A stretch of DNA of 50,343 nucleotides from Xenophilus sp. E41 (GCF_003671765.1 NZ_QPIB01000035.1:1-50343); one strand, 5' to 3'; shown: positions 23,568 to 32,860, counted from the stretch's first letter. Notes: generated by a model from the sequence alone, not told the origin. Numbers and translations are program-made.

Positions 23568-23625
23568 TTGCTATTGTTTTCATAGCTGCTGGCGACCGCC
23601 CCACGGGCGCTGCGGCCCGATTCGA
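23568..23625 (+). repeat. Dispersed double-hairpin repeat, copy A
   Basis: TTGCTATTGTTTTCATAGCTG begins the element. Stem 1 is GCTAT (23570-23574) with ATAGC (23582-23586). Stem 2 is CGCCC (23597-23601) with GGGCG (23605-23609), followed by CTGCGGCCCGATTCG. It lies between the ends of two convergent genes, 18 bp after the AEC transporter stop. Confidence 0.88.
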
Positions 23626-23637
23626 TGCCCCGGGTGC

Positions 23638-24261
23638 TCAGGGCGTCAGCACGCCCAGCTTGTACGGGTCGGCGTCGCTGAGCAGCGCGCACTTCGACGG
23701 ATCGCGCCCCTGCGTGCCGTCGCACCAGTAGCTGTTGTAGATGCGGCCGAAGAGCGTGGGCGTGGCGGTGAAGAGCAGGCCCTGCGCAGGCAGCCAGGGC
23801 TCGCGTGCCGGCGGGGTGGCGCTGCCGGCGACCGGTACGGCGGGCGGGGTGCGGAACTCCACCAGCGTCTTCTCGATGTCGGCCGCCGTGGTGCGGGTGC
23901 GCAGCGGCACCAGCAGGCTGTTGACGTGAAGGCCGCGGCCGAAGCGGTGTTCCTTGCCGGCGAGGAAGGCGTAGGCGCAGGCGTCGTGGCACATGCCGCG
24001 CACCTCGGTGCTGGCGCCCGCGCGGCGGATCGCCTGGGCGTAGCCTTCGGCCACGTCGAAGGAGCCGCCGGTCGAATCCTCGAAGACGACGGTGCGCACC
24101 TGGCCGCCGGCCAACTGCTCGGCGAAGGCGACGGCGCTTTCGCCGTCGAGCGTGCCCGTGACGTGCAGCCGTGCGCCCTCGGTCTCCAGTTCGGCCGCCC
24201 GCGCGGGCATCGCGGCGATGCCTGCGACGCACAGTCCCCACACCACCATCGTCTTGACCAC
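23638..24261 (-). CDS. Periplasmic ClpP-fold-like protein lacking the catalytic Ser
   Basis: A 207-residue exported protein with the signal segment WGLCVAGIAAMPARA. The core (about residues 35-110) resembles the ClpP/crotonase-like periplasmic proteins. VVFEDSTGGSFDVAEGYAQA corresponds to the usual SPGGS turn and following helix, and RGMCHDACAYAFLAGKEHRF to the CxSACA-FxAG nucleophile helix. At the nucleophile position the residue is Asp (about D93), so peptidase activity is doubtful. The C-terminal 90 residues are unfamiliar. The start is taken as GTG 24261, which has GGAGG six bases upstream and adds a Lys to the signal; ATG 24249 is the alternative. Function unknown. Confidence 0.65.
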   Translation of the reverse strand: MVKTMVVWGLCVAGIAAMPARAAELETEGARLHVTGTLDGESAVAFAEQLAGGQVRTVVFEDSTGGSFDVAEGYAQAIRRAGASTEVRGMCHDACAYAFLAGKEHRFGRGLHVNSLLVPLRTRTTAADIEKTLVEFRTPPAVPVAGSATPPAREPWLPAQGLLFTATPTLFGRIYNSYWCDGTQGRDPSKCALLSDADPYKLGVLTP

Positions 24262-24413
24262 GGCCGACCTCCAGCTTGTCGCCCAAGGGGGCGCAGACCA
24301 TTGTTGAGCGTATTTCCTACCGATCACTGACCGCAATAGAGTGATAGTGTTACTTCGTGCGTCGCCGTCCCCTGCCCAGGGGAGCCGCGACGAACCTTGT
24401 TCTGGAGGCATCG

Positions 24414-24632
24414 ATGGCTGCGCTGATCCATCTCGTTCTCTGGTGCGCCGTGTTGGTGACGGGCGCACTGCTGTGGCGCACCGGCGCCAGTGGTCTGATG
24501 GGCACGGCGGTGCTGGCCGCCCTGGCCATGGCCGCCCTGTGGGCCGCCTGGCGTATGCGCCGCGCCGCGCGTCGCCGACGCAGTTCGCTGCAGTACGTGC
24601 AGATGGCCAAGCAGCCCATCGCGCTGGGCTGA
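24414..24632 (+). CDS. Small two-helix membrane protein, unknown function
   Basis: A 72-residue protein with two hydrophobic segments (about residues 4-22 and 28-46), then an Arg-rich stretch, [12 protein letters not shown], that should stay in the cytoplasm. It has an excellent ribosome-binding site (TGGAGGCATCG) before ATG 24414, which supports a real gene. I do not recognise the family. It is divergent from the ClpP-fold gene and convergent with priA. Confidence 0.65.
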   Translation: MAALIHLVLWCAVLVTGALLWRTGASGLMGTAVLAALAMAALWAAWRMRRAARRRRSSLQYVQMAKQPIALG

Positions 24633-24667
24633 CGCCAACCCGCCCCTCTTCGCTCGACGCCCGAGGC

Positions 24668-26794
24668 TCAGATCGCCTGCGGGTCCACGTCGACCAGCCA
24701 GCGGATCACGCCCTTGCCCTCGGGCGTGCGACGCAGCCCGTGCAGCAGCGGCTGCCAGGCCGCCAGCAGGCGTTGCAAGGCCGCGCGTGAACTGCTCTCG
24801 ACCAGCATCTGCGCCCGCTCCACGTTCGCCACGCGCTGGATCGCCAGCGGCACCGGGGGGTAGCGCGTGACGGCGTCGGCATCGGGCAATGCATCGGCAG
24901 CCGCGCTCGCGGCATGCAGGAAGGCCTGCGCCGCCTCCTGCGTGCGGGCGTCGGCGCGCAGCAGTGCCTGGAACGCAAAGGGCGGCATGGCGGCCATGCG
25001 CCGCTCCTCGAGCTGCTGCTGCGCGAAGCTGGCGTAGTCGTGCCGGCGCAGTGCGGTGAACAGCGGGTGCTGCGGGTGGTGGGTCTGGATCCACATCTCG
25101 GCCGTGCTGCCCTGCGCCTGCAGCCAGGCGCCGTCGCGGCCGGCCCGTCCGGCGGATTGCATCAGCAGGCTGAAGAGCCGCTCCGGCGCGCGGAAGTCGC
25201 TGGAGAAGAGCGCGCCGTCGGGGTTCACCGCCGCCACCAGCGTGATGCGCCGGAAGTCGTGCCCCTTGGCGATCATCTGGGTGCCCACCAGCACGTCGAC
25301 CTCGCCGCCGTGCACCTGCGCGAGCTGCTGCTCGAGCGCGCCCTCGTGGCGCGTGCTGTCGGCGTCGATGCGCGCGATGCGCACCGGGCCGCCGTCGGGC
25401 CGCGTCACCGGGGCCAGCAGCTGCGCGAGCTGTTCCTCCAGCCGCTCGGTGCCGCGTCCCACCGGCGCGATGTCGGGGTTGCCGCAGGACGGGCAGGCGC
25501 GCGGCACCCGCTCGGTGAAGCCGCAGTGGTGGCAGCGCAGCGTGCGATCGATCTTGTGGAAGACGCGGTAGGCGCTGCAGTGCGGGCACTCGCTCTTCCA
25601 GTCGCAGTCGCCGCAGGCCAGCACCGGCGCATAGCCGCGCCGGTTGAGGAAGACCATGCTCTGTTCGCCGCGCGCCACGCGCTGGCCCAGCGCCTCGAGC
25701 AGCGCCGACGACAGCACCGTCTTCGGCGGCTGGAGATTCATGTCGACCAGTCGCACCTTGGGCAGGGCGCTCTCGCCCACGCGCGAGGGCATCGCCAGGC
25801 GCTGGTAGCGGCCGCCCGTGTCCTCGGGCCCCGGCGGCCGGCTCTGGTGCCAGCTCTCCAGCGAGGGCGTGGCCGAGCCGAGCAGCACCTGCGCGCCCTC
25901 GCGCCGTGCGCGCCACACGGCCAGGTCGCGCGCCGAGTAGCGCGCGCCTTCCTGCTGCTTGTAGCTCGGGTCGTGCTCCTCGTCGACCACCACCAGCGCC
26001 AGCTGCGGCAGCGAGGCGAACACCGCCATGCGCGTGCCCAGCACGATGCGCGCGTGGCCGCCGTGGGCCGCCAGCCAGCTCGCCAGGCGCTGCGGCGGCG
26101 TCATGCCGCTGTGCATCGACACCACCGCGCCGGCACCGAAGCGCGGCGCGAAGCGGGCGATGAAGCGCGCCTCCAGCTGCGGCGTGAGGTTGATCTCCGG
26201 CACCATCACCAGCGCCTGGGCCTGCGGATCGCGTGCCAGCCTCGCCTCGACGGCGCGCAGGTAGACCTCCGTCTTGCCGCTGCCCGTGCTGCCGAAGAGC
26301 AGGAAAGGCCCGGGCCCGGCCGCCAGCGCATCGAGCGCGGCCTGCTGTTCGGCGGTGGGCGCGGGCGGCGCCTGCGCGGCGTCGGTCTGCGCCGGGGCGG
26401 TGCTGCCGCGCGCCCGGCGCTTGAGCCGCCGCGCCAGTTGGTCGACGTCGAGTCCCCGCAGCTGCGGCGGCAGGGCGGCCAGCGCCACCTCGCCGAGCGA
26501 GCGCTGGTAGTAGCGGGCGGCGAAGGCCACCAGGTCGCGCCAGGCCTGCGGCAGCGGGGGCAGGGCGTCGAGCGCGGCCGCCACCGGCTTGAGGACCACG
26601 CCGTCCTCGTCGGCGCCCGCCACCGCCGGCGCGCATGCCCACACGACGCCCAGCACCTCGCGCCGGCCCAGCGGCACCCGCACCAGCGTGCCGGGGGGCA
26701 GCGCAGCGGGGAACGCATAGCTGAGCAGGTCGGCGACCTGGCTGTGGGCCGGAGTCTGCACCGCCACGTCGACGCGGAAGGCGGGGGCGCTCAT
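24668..26794 (-). CDS. priA: Primosomal protein N' (replication restart helicase PriA)
   Basis: About 708 residues; restarts stalled replication forks by loading the replisome. Layout: N-terminal DNA-binding domain, Walker A GSTGSGKTEVYL (about 168), the DEEHDPSYKQQ box, GSATPSLES, and a zinc-binding region with CGDCDWKSECPHC and LRCHHCGF...CPSCGN, where all eight cysteines are present. Late helicase motifs are VGTQMIAKGHDF and LMQSAGRAGRDG. The start is set at MSAPAFRVDV (26794); a TTG at 26803 would add three residues. hemE lies upstream on the same strand after an unusual 376-bp gap. Confidence 0.95.
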   Translation of the reverse strand: MSAPAFRVDVAVQTPAHSQVADLLSYAFPAALPPGTLVRVPLGRREVLGVVWACAPAVAGADEDGVVLKPVAAALDALPPLPQAWRDLVAFAARYYQRSLGEVALAALPPQLRGLDVDQLARRLKRRARGSTAPAQTDAAQAPPAPTAEQQAALDALAAGPGPFLLFGSTGSGKTEVYLRAVEARLARDPQAQALVMVPEINLTPQLEARFIARFAPRFGAGAVVSMHSGMTPPQRLASWLAAHGGHARIVLGTRMAVFASLPQLALVVVDEEHDPSYKQQEGARYSARDLAVWRARREGAQVLLGSATPSLESWHQSRPPGPEDTGGRYQRLAMPSRVGESALPKVRLVDMNLQPPKTVLSSALLEALGQRVARGEQSMVFLNRRGYAPVLACGDCDWKSECPHCSAYRVFHKIDRTLRCHHCGFTERVPRACPSCGNPDIAPVGRGTERLEEQLAQLLAPVTRPDGGPVRIARIDADSTRHEGALEQQLAQVHGGEVDVLVGTQMIAKGHDFRRITLVAAVNPDGALFSSDFRAPERLFSLLMQSAGRAGRDGAWLQAQGSTAEMWIQTHHPQHPLFTALRRHDYASFAQQQLEERRMAAMPPFAFQALLRADARTQEAAQAFLHAASAAADALPDADAVTRYPPVPLAIQRVANVERAQMLVESSSRAALQRLLAAWQPLLHGLRRTPEGKGVIRWLVDVDPQAI

Positions 26795-27170
26795 GCAGGA
26801 CAAGGCTTGCGAATCATTCTTGAAGTGCGCTGGAGCAAGGACTGCTAAGTTGTTGATTTCACAGCGCTTTGGAGACCATCCAGAGATACTGTGGATAACT
26901 TTGTTGATATCGCCGCTGGAAGCGCGCGGAAGGCCCGCAAATCAAGGCTTCCACTGATTTGCCCGCAAAAAGGGCAAAACCGAAAATCCTTTGAAATCAA
27001 CGACTTGCAGCCGCTATCGCTTTCGTAGCAACAGAGCGCGGCATTCAGATCTTTTTGCGCACCGCAGCACGTGTTTTGTGCATAAGTCAACCGGCATGTG
27101 ACCGCAGGTCTTGACAAACGCGCGAGGACGGGAATCGCTCTTACAAATGGTCACGTAGGTGAGCAACGAC
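26795..27170 (+). other. AT-richer gap between hemE and priA with two DnaA-box matches
   Basis: This gap looks clearly less GC-rich than its surroundings. It holds TGTGGATAA (26890-26898, a perfect DnaA box TTATCCACA on the other strand) and TGTGCATAA (27077-27085, matching TTATNCACA) in the same orientation. It also contains a perfect hairpin GCAAATCA/TGATTTGC (26937-26962), GCCC/GGGC around CGCAAAAA-like sequence (26961-26975), and a copy of the GCTAT repeat. A 90-codon minus-strand frame (26845-27117) is open but not convincing. No promoter for priA could be assigned with confidence. Confidence 0.55.
27013..27060 (+). repeat. Dispersed repeat copy in the priA-hemE gap (degenerate)
   Basis: GCTATCGCTTTCGTAGC matches the first hairpin of the family (with a T/G closing pair), followed by AACAGAGCGCGGCATTC and then CTTTTT. 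The second hairpin is not clear, so this is a diverged copy. Confidence 0.45.
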
Positions 27171-28280
27171 TCATGCCGCGGCCCGCAGCACGCGGGAGTG
27201 CCGGTGCACGGCGTCGACCAGCACTGCCACATGCTCGGGCGGCGTGAACTGGCTGATGCCGTGGCCGAGGTTGAAGATGTGCGTCGCGCCGCGCGTGGCC
27301 GGGTCGGTGTGCGGGCGCCCGAAGCTGTCGAGCACCTTCGTCACCTCCGCCTCGATGCGCGCCGGCGGCGCGAACAGCACGTTGGGGTCGATGTTGCCCT
27401 GCAGCGCCTTGCCTCCCGGGCCTTCGCCCACCTGGGCGCGCGCCGCGCCGAGGTTGGCGGTCCAGTCCAGGCCGAGCACCTCGCACTCCAGCGCCCGCAT
27501 CGCGTCCAGCCAGAGCGCGCCGCCCTTGGTGAACACGATGCGCGGCACCGGCTGGCCGTCGGCCCCGTCGCGCCTGAGCTGGCGCAGCACGCGGGCCGTG
27601 TAGGCCAGGCTGAAGTCCTGGAAGGCGCCGTCGGCGAGCACCCCGCCCCAGCTGTCGAAGATCATCACGGCCTGGGCGCCGGCGTCGATCTGGGCGTTCA
27701 GGTAGGCCGCCACGGCGTCGGCGTTCACGGCCAGCAGCCGGTGCATCAGGTCGGGCCGGCCGTAGAGCATCGACTTGACCAGGCGGTAGTCGCTCGAGCC
27801 GGCGCCCTCGACCATGTAGCAGGCCAGCGTCCAGGGGCTGCCCGAGAAGCCGATCAGCGGCACCCGGCCATCGAGCGCGCGGCGGATCGAGGTCACGGCA
27901 TCGAACACGTAGCGCAGCTTCTCCATGTCGGGCACCTCGAGCGCGGCGACCGCCACCTCGTCGCGCACCGGCCGCGCGAAACGCGGGCCTTCGCCGGCCT
28001 CGAAGGACAGGCCCAGGCCCATCGCATCGGGCACGGTGAGGATGTCGGAGAACAGGATCGCCGCGTCGAGCGGGTAGCGCGCCAGCGGCTGCAGCGTGAC
28101 CTCGGTGGCGTAGTCCACGTTCGTCGCCAGGCCCATGAAGCTGCCCGCCTTCGCACGCGTGGCCACGTATTCCGGGAGGTAGCGCCCGGCCTGGCGCATC
28201 AGCCAGACGGGGGTGTGGTCGGTGGCTTCGCGCCAGCAGGCGCGCAGGAAGGTGTCGTTCTTCAGGGGGGCGAAAGGCAT
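27171..28280 (-). CDS. hemE: Uroporphyrinogen decarboxylase
   Basis: A 369-residue cytoplasmic enzyme that converts uroporphyrinogen III to coproporphyrinogen III in haem synthesis. Signatures are [15 protein letters not shown] near the N-terminus, [17 protein letters not shown] (catalytic Asp region), [16 protein letters not shown], the IFDSWGGVL block, and [18 protein letters not shown] near the C-terminus. Length and motifs are standard. The start [14 protein letters not shown] at 28280 fits the family. It is followed downstream by the gap to priA and preceded by an MFS gene on the same strand. Confidence 0.96.
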   Translation of the reverse strand: MPFAPLKNDTFLRACWREATDHTPVWLMRQAGRYLPEYVATRAKAGSFMGLATNVDYATEVTLQPLARYPLDAAILFSDILTVPDAMGLGLSFEAGEGPRFARPVRDEVAVAALEVPDMEKLRYVFDAVTSIRRALDGRVPLIGFSGSPWTLACYMVEGAGSSDYRLVKSMLYGRPDLMHRLLAVNADAVAAYLNAQIDAGAQAVMIFDSWGGVLADGAFQDFSLAYTARVLRQLRRDGADGQPVPRIVFTKGGALWLDAMRALECEVLGLDWTANLGAARAQVGEGPGGKALQGNIDPNVLFAPPARIEAEVTKVLDSFGRPHTDPATRGATHIFNLGHGISQFTPPEHVAVLVDAVHRHSRVLRAAA

Positions 28281-28317
28281 CCGGCGATTGTCGCCGTCCG
28301 CGCGCAGCGCGTCCGTC

Positions 28318-29625
28318 TCAGGCCGCCGGCACGCGCACGGGCTCGGGCGCGGCGATCCGACGCTGGCGCCGGTACAGCGTCAGCGTCGCGACGAGCCCGA
28401 ACACCGCCGCCAGGGTCATCCACAGGCCGGGGGCAGCCTTGTCGCCCGTCATCTCGATGAGCCCGGTGGCGACCGCCGGCGTGAAGCCGCCGAACAGCGC
28501 GGTCGCCAGGCTGTAGGCCAGCGAGAAGCCGGCGGTGCGCACGCTCACGGGCATCACTTCGGTCAGTGCGACGACCATCGCGCCGTTGTAGCTGGCATAG
28601 AGGAAGGACAGCCAGAGCTCCACCTCGAGCATGTGCGCGAAGCTGGGCGCCGCCACCAGCCACTTCATCGCCGGGTAGGCGGTGAAGATCGTCAGCACGG
28701 TGAACGCGACGAGCAGCGGCTTGCGCCCGACGCGGTCCGACAACGCGCCCATGATCGGCAGCCAGATGAAGTTGGAGATGGCGACGCACAGCGTGACGAT
28801 CAGCGCATCGGTGGTGCTCAGGCGCAGCACCGCCTTGCCGAAGGTGGGCGTGTACACGGTGATCAGGTAGAAGGACACGGTGGTCATCGACACCAGCAGC
28901 ATGCCGGCGATGACCAGCCCCCAGTTGCTCAGCATCGAGCGGAAGATCTCGCGCGCATCCGGCCGGTGCTTGCGGGCCATGAACTCCTCCGTCTCCTGCA
29001 GCGAGCGCCGGATGACGAACAGCGCCGGGACGATCAGGCAGCCGACGAAGAAGGGCACACGCCAGTAGAAATCGCCGATCTCCTGCGGCGTGAAGGTCAC
29101 GTTGAGCCAGTAGCCCAGCGCCGCGGCGGCCACGATCGCGACCTGCTGGCTCGCGGACTGCCAGCTCACGTAGAAGCCCTTGTGCCCGGGCGTCGCCATT
29201 TCCGACAGGTAGACCGACACCCCGCCGAGCTCGACGCCGGCCGAGAAGCCCTGCAGCAGCCGCCCGATGAGCACCAGCAGCGGCGCCAGCGCGCCGATGG
29301 TCGCGTACGAGGGCACGCAGGCGATCAGCAGCGTGCCCGCGGCCATCAGCGCCAGCGTGACGATCAGCCCCCTGCGGCGCCCGACGCGGTCGACATACGC
29401 CCCCAGGAAGATGGCGCCCAGCGGCCGCATCAGGAAGCCGGCGCCGAAGGTCATGAAGGTCAGCATGAGCGAGGCGAACTCGTTGCCGGCCGGAAAGAAC
29501 GCCTTCGAGATCTGCGTGGCGTAGAAGCCGAACAGGAAGAAATCGAACATCTCCATGAAGTTGCCACCCGTGACGCGCAGCACGGTGGCGAACTTCGAAG
29601 ATGAATGGCTGGCGGGGGCGTGCAT
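28318..29625 (-). CDS. MFS transporter of the metabolite:H+ symporter type
   Basis: A 435-residue permease with 12 expected membrane segments. [12 protein letters not shown] and [12 protein letters not shown] are the two MFS loop motifs in the equivalent positions of the two halves. [20 protein letters not shown] at the first helix and [15 protein letters not shown] are characteristic of the MHS subgroup, which includes citrate, tricarballylate and alpha-ketoglutarate carriers. A tricarboxylate substrate is plausible but not shown. The ATG at 29625 has AGGAG upstream. The gap to the next gene upstream (thioredoxin-like) is about 106 bp, with no clear signal. Confidence 0.85.
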   Translation of the reverse strand: MHAPASHSSSKFATVLRVTGGNFMEMFDFFLFGFYATQISKAFFPAGNEFASLMLTFMTFGAGFLMRPLGAIFLGAYVDRVGRRRGLIVTLALMAAGTLLIACVPSYATIGALAPLLVLIGRLLQGFSAGVELGGVSVYLSEMATPGHKGFYVSWQSASQQVAIVAAAALGYWLNVTFTPQEIGDFYWRVPFFVGCLIVPALFVIRRSLQETEEFMARKHRPDAREIFRSMLSNWGLVIAGMLLVSMTTVSFYLITVYTPTFGKAVLRLSTTDALIVTLCVAISNFIWLPIMGALSDRVGRKPLLVAFTVLTIFTAYPAMKWLVAAPSFAHMLEVELWLSFLYASYNGAMVVALTEVMPVSVRTAGFSLAYSLATALFGGFTPAVATGLIEMTGDKAAPGLWMTLAAVFGLVATLTLYRRQRRIAAPEPVRVPAA

Positions 29626-29731
29626 CGACCTGTCTCCTGATCCGGTTCACTCCGGAGTGGCGGATCGTAGGGACGGGACCTGCCCCCGACCTGACCGAGC
29701 AGTCAGGTCCTGCTGTGCGCAGGGTCTTGCG

Positions 29732-30445
29732 TCAGGTCTTGTACTTGATCGAGCAGCCGTAGGCCCGCGTGCTCGCCGCCGAGATCGGCTTGCCGCCGAA
29801 GGCTTCGCCCAGGGCCTGGTTCACGTAGTTGGTGGCCTGCTGGATGTCGTCGGGTCGCGCGGAGGCGATGCTGTCGATGCCGCCGGCGTACACCAGCATG
29901 CCCTTGGGGTCGATGATGAAGATGTGGGGCGTGGTGCGCGCGCCGTAGGCCTGGCCGATCACGCCGTCTTCGTCCATCAGCACGGCGGTGGCGGCGGCCG
30001 AATGCGACTTCATCCAGGCCGACATCTTGTCGGGCGCCAGGTAGTCGCTCGCGGCACGTTCGGTCGAGTTCACGGCCAGCCAGACCACGCCCTTCGCGGT
30101 GGCAGCCTTCTGGGTCGCGGGCATGTTGCCGCTGCCGTAGTGCTTGCGCACGAAGGGGCAGCCGGGGTTGGTCCATTCGAGCACCACGTACTTGCCGGCG
30201 AAGTCGGACAGCTTGTGGCGCTGGCCGGCGGTGTCGACGGCCACGAAATCCGGGGCGGGCTGGCCCACGGCCGGCGCGGCATGCGCGGGCGTGCTGATCA
30301 GCATGCTGGCGCCCAGCGCCATCGCAGCGGCCATGACGGCGCGGCGCGAGGCGCGGGACAGTGCGGCGCGCGCGGCCCGCACGTTGTTCTGGGCGGCGCG
30401 CAGCGATCGCGCACCGGCGTTGGACGACGACGTCTCGGTCGACAT
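29732..30445 (-). CDS. Thioredoxin-like (redoxin/AhpC-TSA fold) exported protein
   Basis: About 237 residues. A positively charged N-terminal region (RAALSRASRRAVMAAAMAL) runs into a signal segment ending THAHA-like TPAHA. The mature domain starts VGQPAPDFVAVDTAGQRHKL, the peroxiredoxin/thioredoxin fold. The active-site area is WTNPGCPFVRKHYGSGNMP, with a single Cys where thioredoxins have CxxC, as in peroxiredoxin-like redoxins. TTPHIFIIDPKG contains the cis-Pro. The start is taken as ATG 30445; ATG 30334 would give a shorter signal peptide. It lies downstream of a DsbD-type gene, and electron supply from that protein is plausible. Confidence 0.82.
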   Translation of the reverse strand: MSTETSSSNAGARSLRAAQNNVRAARAALSRASRRAVMAAAMALGASMLISTPAHAAPAVGQPAPDFVAVDTAGQRHKLSDFAGKYVVLEWTNPGCPFVRKHYGSGNMPATQKAATAKGVVWLAVNSTERAASDYLAPDKMSAWMKSHSAAATAVLMDEDGVIGQAYGARTTPHIFIIDPKGMLVYAGGIDSIASARPDDIQQATNYVNQALGEAFGGKPISAASTRAYGCSIKYKT

Positions 30446-30622
30446 GTTGGCTGGAGCTCCTGTGGCTGGAAGAGCGCGCCCGCTGCCGCCGTTCAAGGCG
30501 GGGCGTGGGCGTCGGCTCCGTTGAAATTCGAGCAACGGCCAGAGCTTAGAACGCTTTCTTGAAGCCCCTGCGACAACCCGTATCCGGCGGGGGTCTTCGC
30601 GGGGCCGAGCCCGCGGCGGCGC

Positions 30623-32860
30623 TCAGAGCCCGCCGAGCGCGGCCTTTACGTCGGCGGGCGACAGCAGCTCGCTCAACACCACCGGCGGCTTGCCGGGGGC
30701 CGCCAGCACGTACAGCGGCACCCCGCTGCGGCCCAGCGCGCCGAGCGCGGCGGTGATGGCCGGGTCGCGCCGCGTCCAGTCGGCGCGCAGCAGCGCGACG
30801 CCACGGCGGTCGAAGTCGGCCAGCACCGCGCTGTCGGTCAGCGTGGTGCGCTTGTTGACCTGGCAGGTCACGCACCAGGCGGCGGTGAAGTCGATGAACA
30901 CCGGCCGGCCCTCGCCGTGCAGCTGGGCCACGCGCTCTGTCGACCAGGGCTGCCAGCGCTCGCCGGCCCGAGCCGCCACCGGCGACGCGGCGGCCACCTG
31001 CACCACGTTCGGCCCGAGGATGGCGATCAGCGCGGCAAAGCCGGCCAGCGACAGCGCCGCCAGCACGACGCGTGTGCGCCCGCGCAGCGTGAAGGCCCAG
31101 ACCACGGCCGCACCGGCGACCAGCAGGCCCAGCAGCGCGGCGGCGCCGTCGATGCCGCTCTGCTGGCCCAGCACCCAGACCAGCCAGGCCACGACGGCGA
31201 ACATCGGGAAGGCCAGCACGCGGCGCAGCGTGTCCATCCACGGGCCGGGTTTGGGCAGCAGGCGCGCCACGGCGGGCACGAAGCCGGCCACCAGGTAGGG
31301 CAGCGCCAGCCCGAGGCCCAGCGCTGCGAACAGCAGCAGCGCCTGCACGGCCGGCAGGCCGATCGCCAGGCCCATCGAGGCGCCCATGAAGGGCGCGGTG
31401 CAGGGCGAGGCGACGACCACCGCCAGCACGCCGGAGAGGAAGTCGTTGGCGATCGGGTGCTTCACCTGCGCCGAACACACCGACGCCGGCGCGAGCATGC
31501 GCACTTCGAACATGCCCGCGAGGTTCAGGCCGATGGCGGTGAAGAGGGCCGCCAGCACCGCGACCACCACCGGCGACTGCAGCTGGAAGCCCCAGCCCAG
31601 CTGCGCGCCCATCGCCCGCAGGGCCAGCATGGCGCCGCCGAGCGCAAGGAAGGAAGCCAGCACGCCGGCCGTGTACGCGAGCGCCGCGCTGCGGTGGCCC
31701 TTGCAGTCGTCGCCTTGCCGCGCGAAGCCCAGCACCTTGATCGCCAGCACCGGGAACACGCAGGGCATGAGGTTGAGCAGCAGGCCGCCTACCAGCGCAC
31801 CCAGCAAGGCGGCCCAGAAGGCGGCGCTCGTCACCTGGGCCGGGACCGCGGCCGCCGCGGCGGCGTTGCTGTCGAGCGCGGCCTGCAGCTCGGGCGAGAC
31901 GGTGGCACGCGGCGCCGTGCTGGGCCAGGCGCCGGACACGGGCGCCTCGGCGCGCCAGCCCACCGAACGGCCTTCGGCTTCGGCCGCACGGCGGTCGTCG
32001 CCGTCGAGCGCCAGCACGATCGGCATCGTGGTCGGGCTGGCGGCACGCTGCTCGGCCAGCGGCAGCGTGGCGGTCCACACGCCGTCGGACCAGCGTTGCG
32101 TCCAGTCCTGGCCCGCCACGGCGCCGTTGCGGATCACCTCGCCGGTCTCGGGAAAGAAGGCCAGCGTCTTGCCGACGGCCGCCGCGGGCAGGCCGGTCAC
32201 GCGCACCTGCAGCTGCTGGCCTTCGACCGCGACCGAGGCCGAGCCCTTGTCGCCCAGCGCCGCAGGGCGGGCGGCGAGTGCACGGTCGAACTCGGCGGCA
32301 TGCATCGCCGTGGAGCCCTGCGCCGGCAGCTGCAGCGTGAACTCGCCCTCTTCGGGGATGCATTCCTTGCGGCAGACCAGCCAGGACGCCGACAGCTTGA
32401 CCGGCACGGTGGCCGCGCCGGCCAGCGGCACCGGCGGCTTGAAGTTCTCGGCCACCTGCACCGGCACCGGCAGCAGCACGGTGTTCTCGTAGCCGTAGTT
32501 GGCCAGGTTGCCGATCGGGATCTTGTGCGGCGTGGGCCAGTCGATGTCGCCGGCCACCAGGCCCGCCGGCAGGGTCCAGCGGAATTCGGTCGGCAGGCCG
32601 GAGTCGCCGGCGTTCTTCCAGTAGGTGTGCCACTCGGGTTGGTGGGCGATCTGCAGGCCCAGCCACACGGTGGCGCCGGGCGTCAGCCCCTGTGGCGCCT
32701 GGGCCAGCAGTTCGGCCCGCACATGCGGCGTCGTCACGACCGCGCCGCCCGCCGCATTCTGCGAGCCCAACTGGGCTGCAGCCGGCATGGATGCTGCGGC
32801 GGCAGCTATCAAAAAAGGAGCGGCCAGCCAGGCGCTCAGGGACGGGGTGCGGGGGCGCAT
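30623..32860 (-). CDS. Thiol:disulfide interchange protein, DsbD/ScsB type
   Basis: A 745-residue inner-membrane protein that moves electrons from cytoplasmic thioredoxin to the periplasm. After the signal peptide there is an N-terminal periplasmic domain (WHTYWKNAGDSGLPTEF, ASWLVCRKECIPEEGEF) of the type found in ScsB-like proteins. The eight-helix core has NLMPCVFPVLAIKVLGFA and VVASPCTAPFMGASMG, the two membrane cysteines. The C-terminal thioredoxin domain carries FTAAWCVTCQVNK (C663, C666). The start is set at 32860 (MRPRTPSLSAW). The signal segment FLIAAAAASMPAAAQLG is encoded by a copy of the dispersed repeat. Confidence 0.92.
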   Translation of the reverse strand: MRPRTPSLSAWLAAPFLIAAAAASMPAAAQLGSQNAAGGAVVTTPHVRAELLAQAPQGLTPGATVWLGLQIAHQPEWHTYWKNAGDSGLPTEFRWTLPAGLVAGDIDWPTPHKIPIGNLANYGYENTVLLPVPVQVAENFKPPVPLAGAATVPVKLSASWLVCRKECIPEEGEFTLQLPAQGSTAMHAAEFDRALAARPAALGDKGSASVAVEGQQLQVRVTGLPAAAVGKTLAFFPETGEVIRNGAVAGQDWTQRWSDGVWTATLPLAEQRAASPTTMPIVLALDGDDRRAAEAEGRSVGWRAEAPVSGAWPSTAPRATVSPELQAALDSNAAAAAAVPAQVTSAAFWAALLGALVGGLLLNLMPCVFPVLAIKVLGFARQGDDCKGHRSAALAYTAGVLASFLALGGAMLALRAMGAQLGWGFQLQSPVVVAVLAALFTAIGLNLAGMFEVRMLAPASVCSAQVKHPIANDFLSGVLAVVVASPCTAPFMGASMGLAIGLPAVQALLLFAALGLGLALPYLVAGFVPAVARLLPKPGPWMDTLRRVLAFPMFAVVAWLVWVLGQQSGIDGAAALLGLLVAGAAVVWAFTLRGRTRVVLAALSLAGFAALIAILGPNVVQVAAASPVAARAGERWQPWSTERVAQLHGEGRPVFIDFTAAWCVTCQVNKRTTLTDSAVLADFDRRGVALLRADWTRRDPAITAALGALGRSGVPLYVLAAPGKPPVVLSELLSPADVKAALGGL
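32766..32823 (-). repeat. Dispersed repeat copy encoding the DsbD-like signal peptide
   Basis: On the minus strand the sequence starts GCTCCTTTTTTGATAGCTGC, continues GCCGCAGCATCCATGCCGG and ends CTGCAGCCCAGTTGGGC. It shares GATAGCTGC and the GCTGC-GCCC layout with the other copies, but stem 1 is degenerate. It encodes the hydrophobic segment and cleavage region of the signal peptide. Confidence 0.6.

Noticed and set aside
27111-27147. TTGACA as the -35 box of a plus-strand promoter
   Set aside because: No -10 box at acceptable spacing and no plus-strand gene follows.
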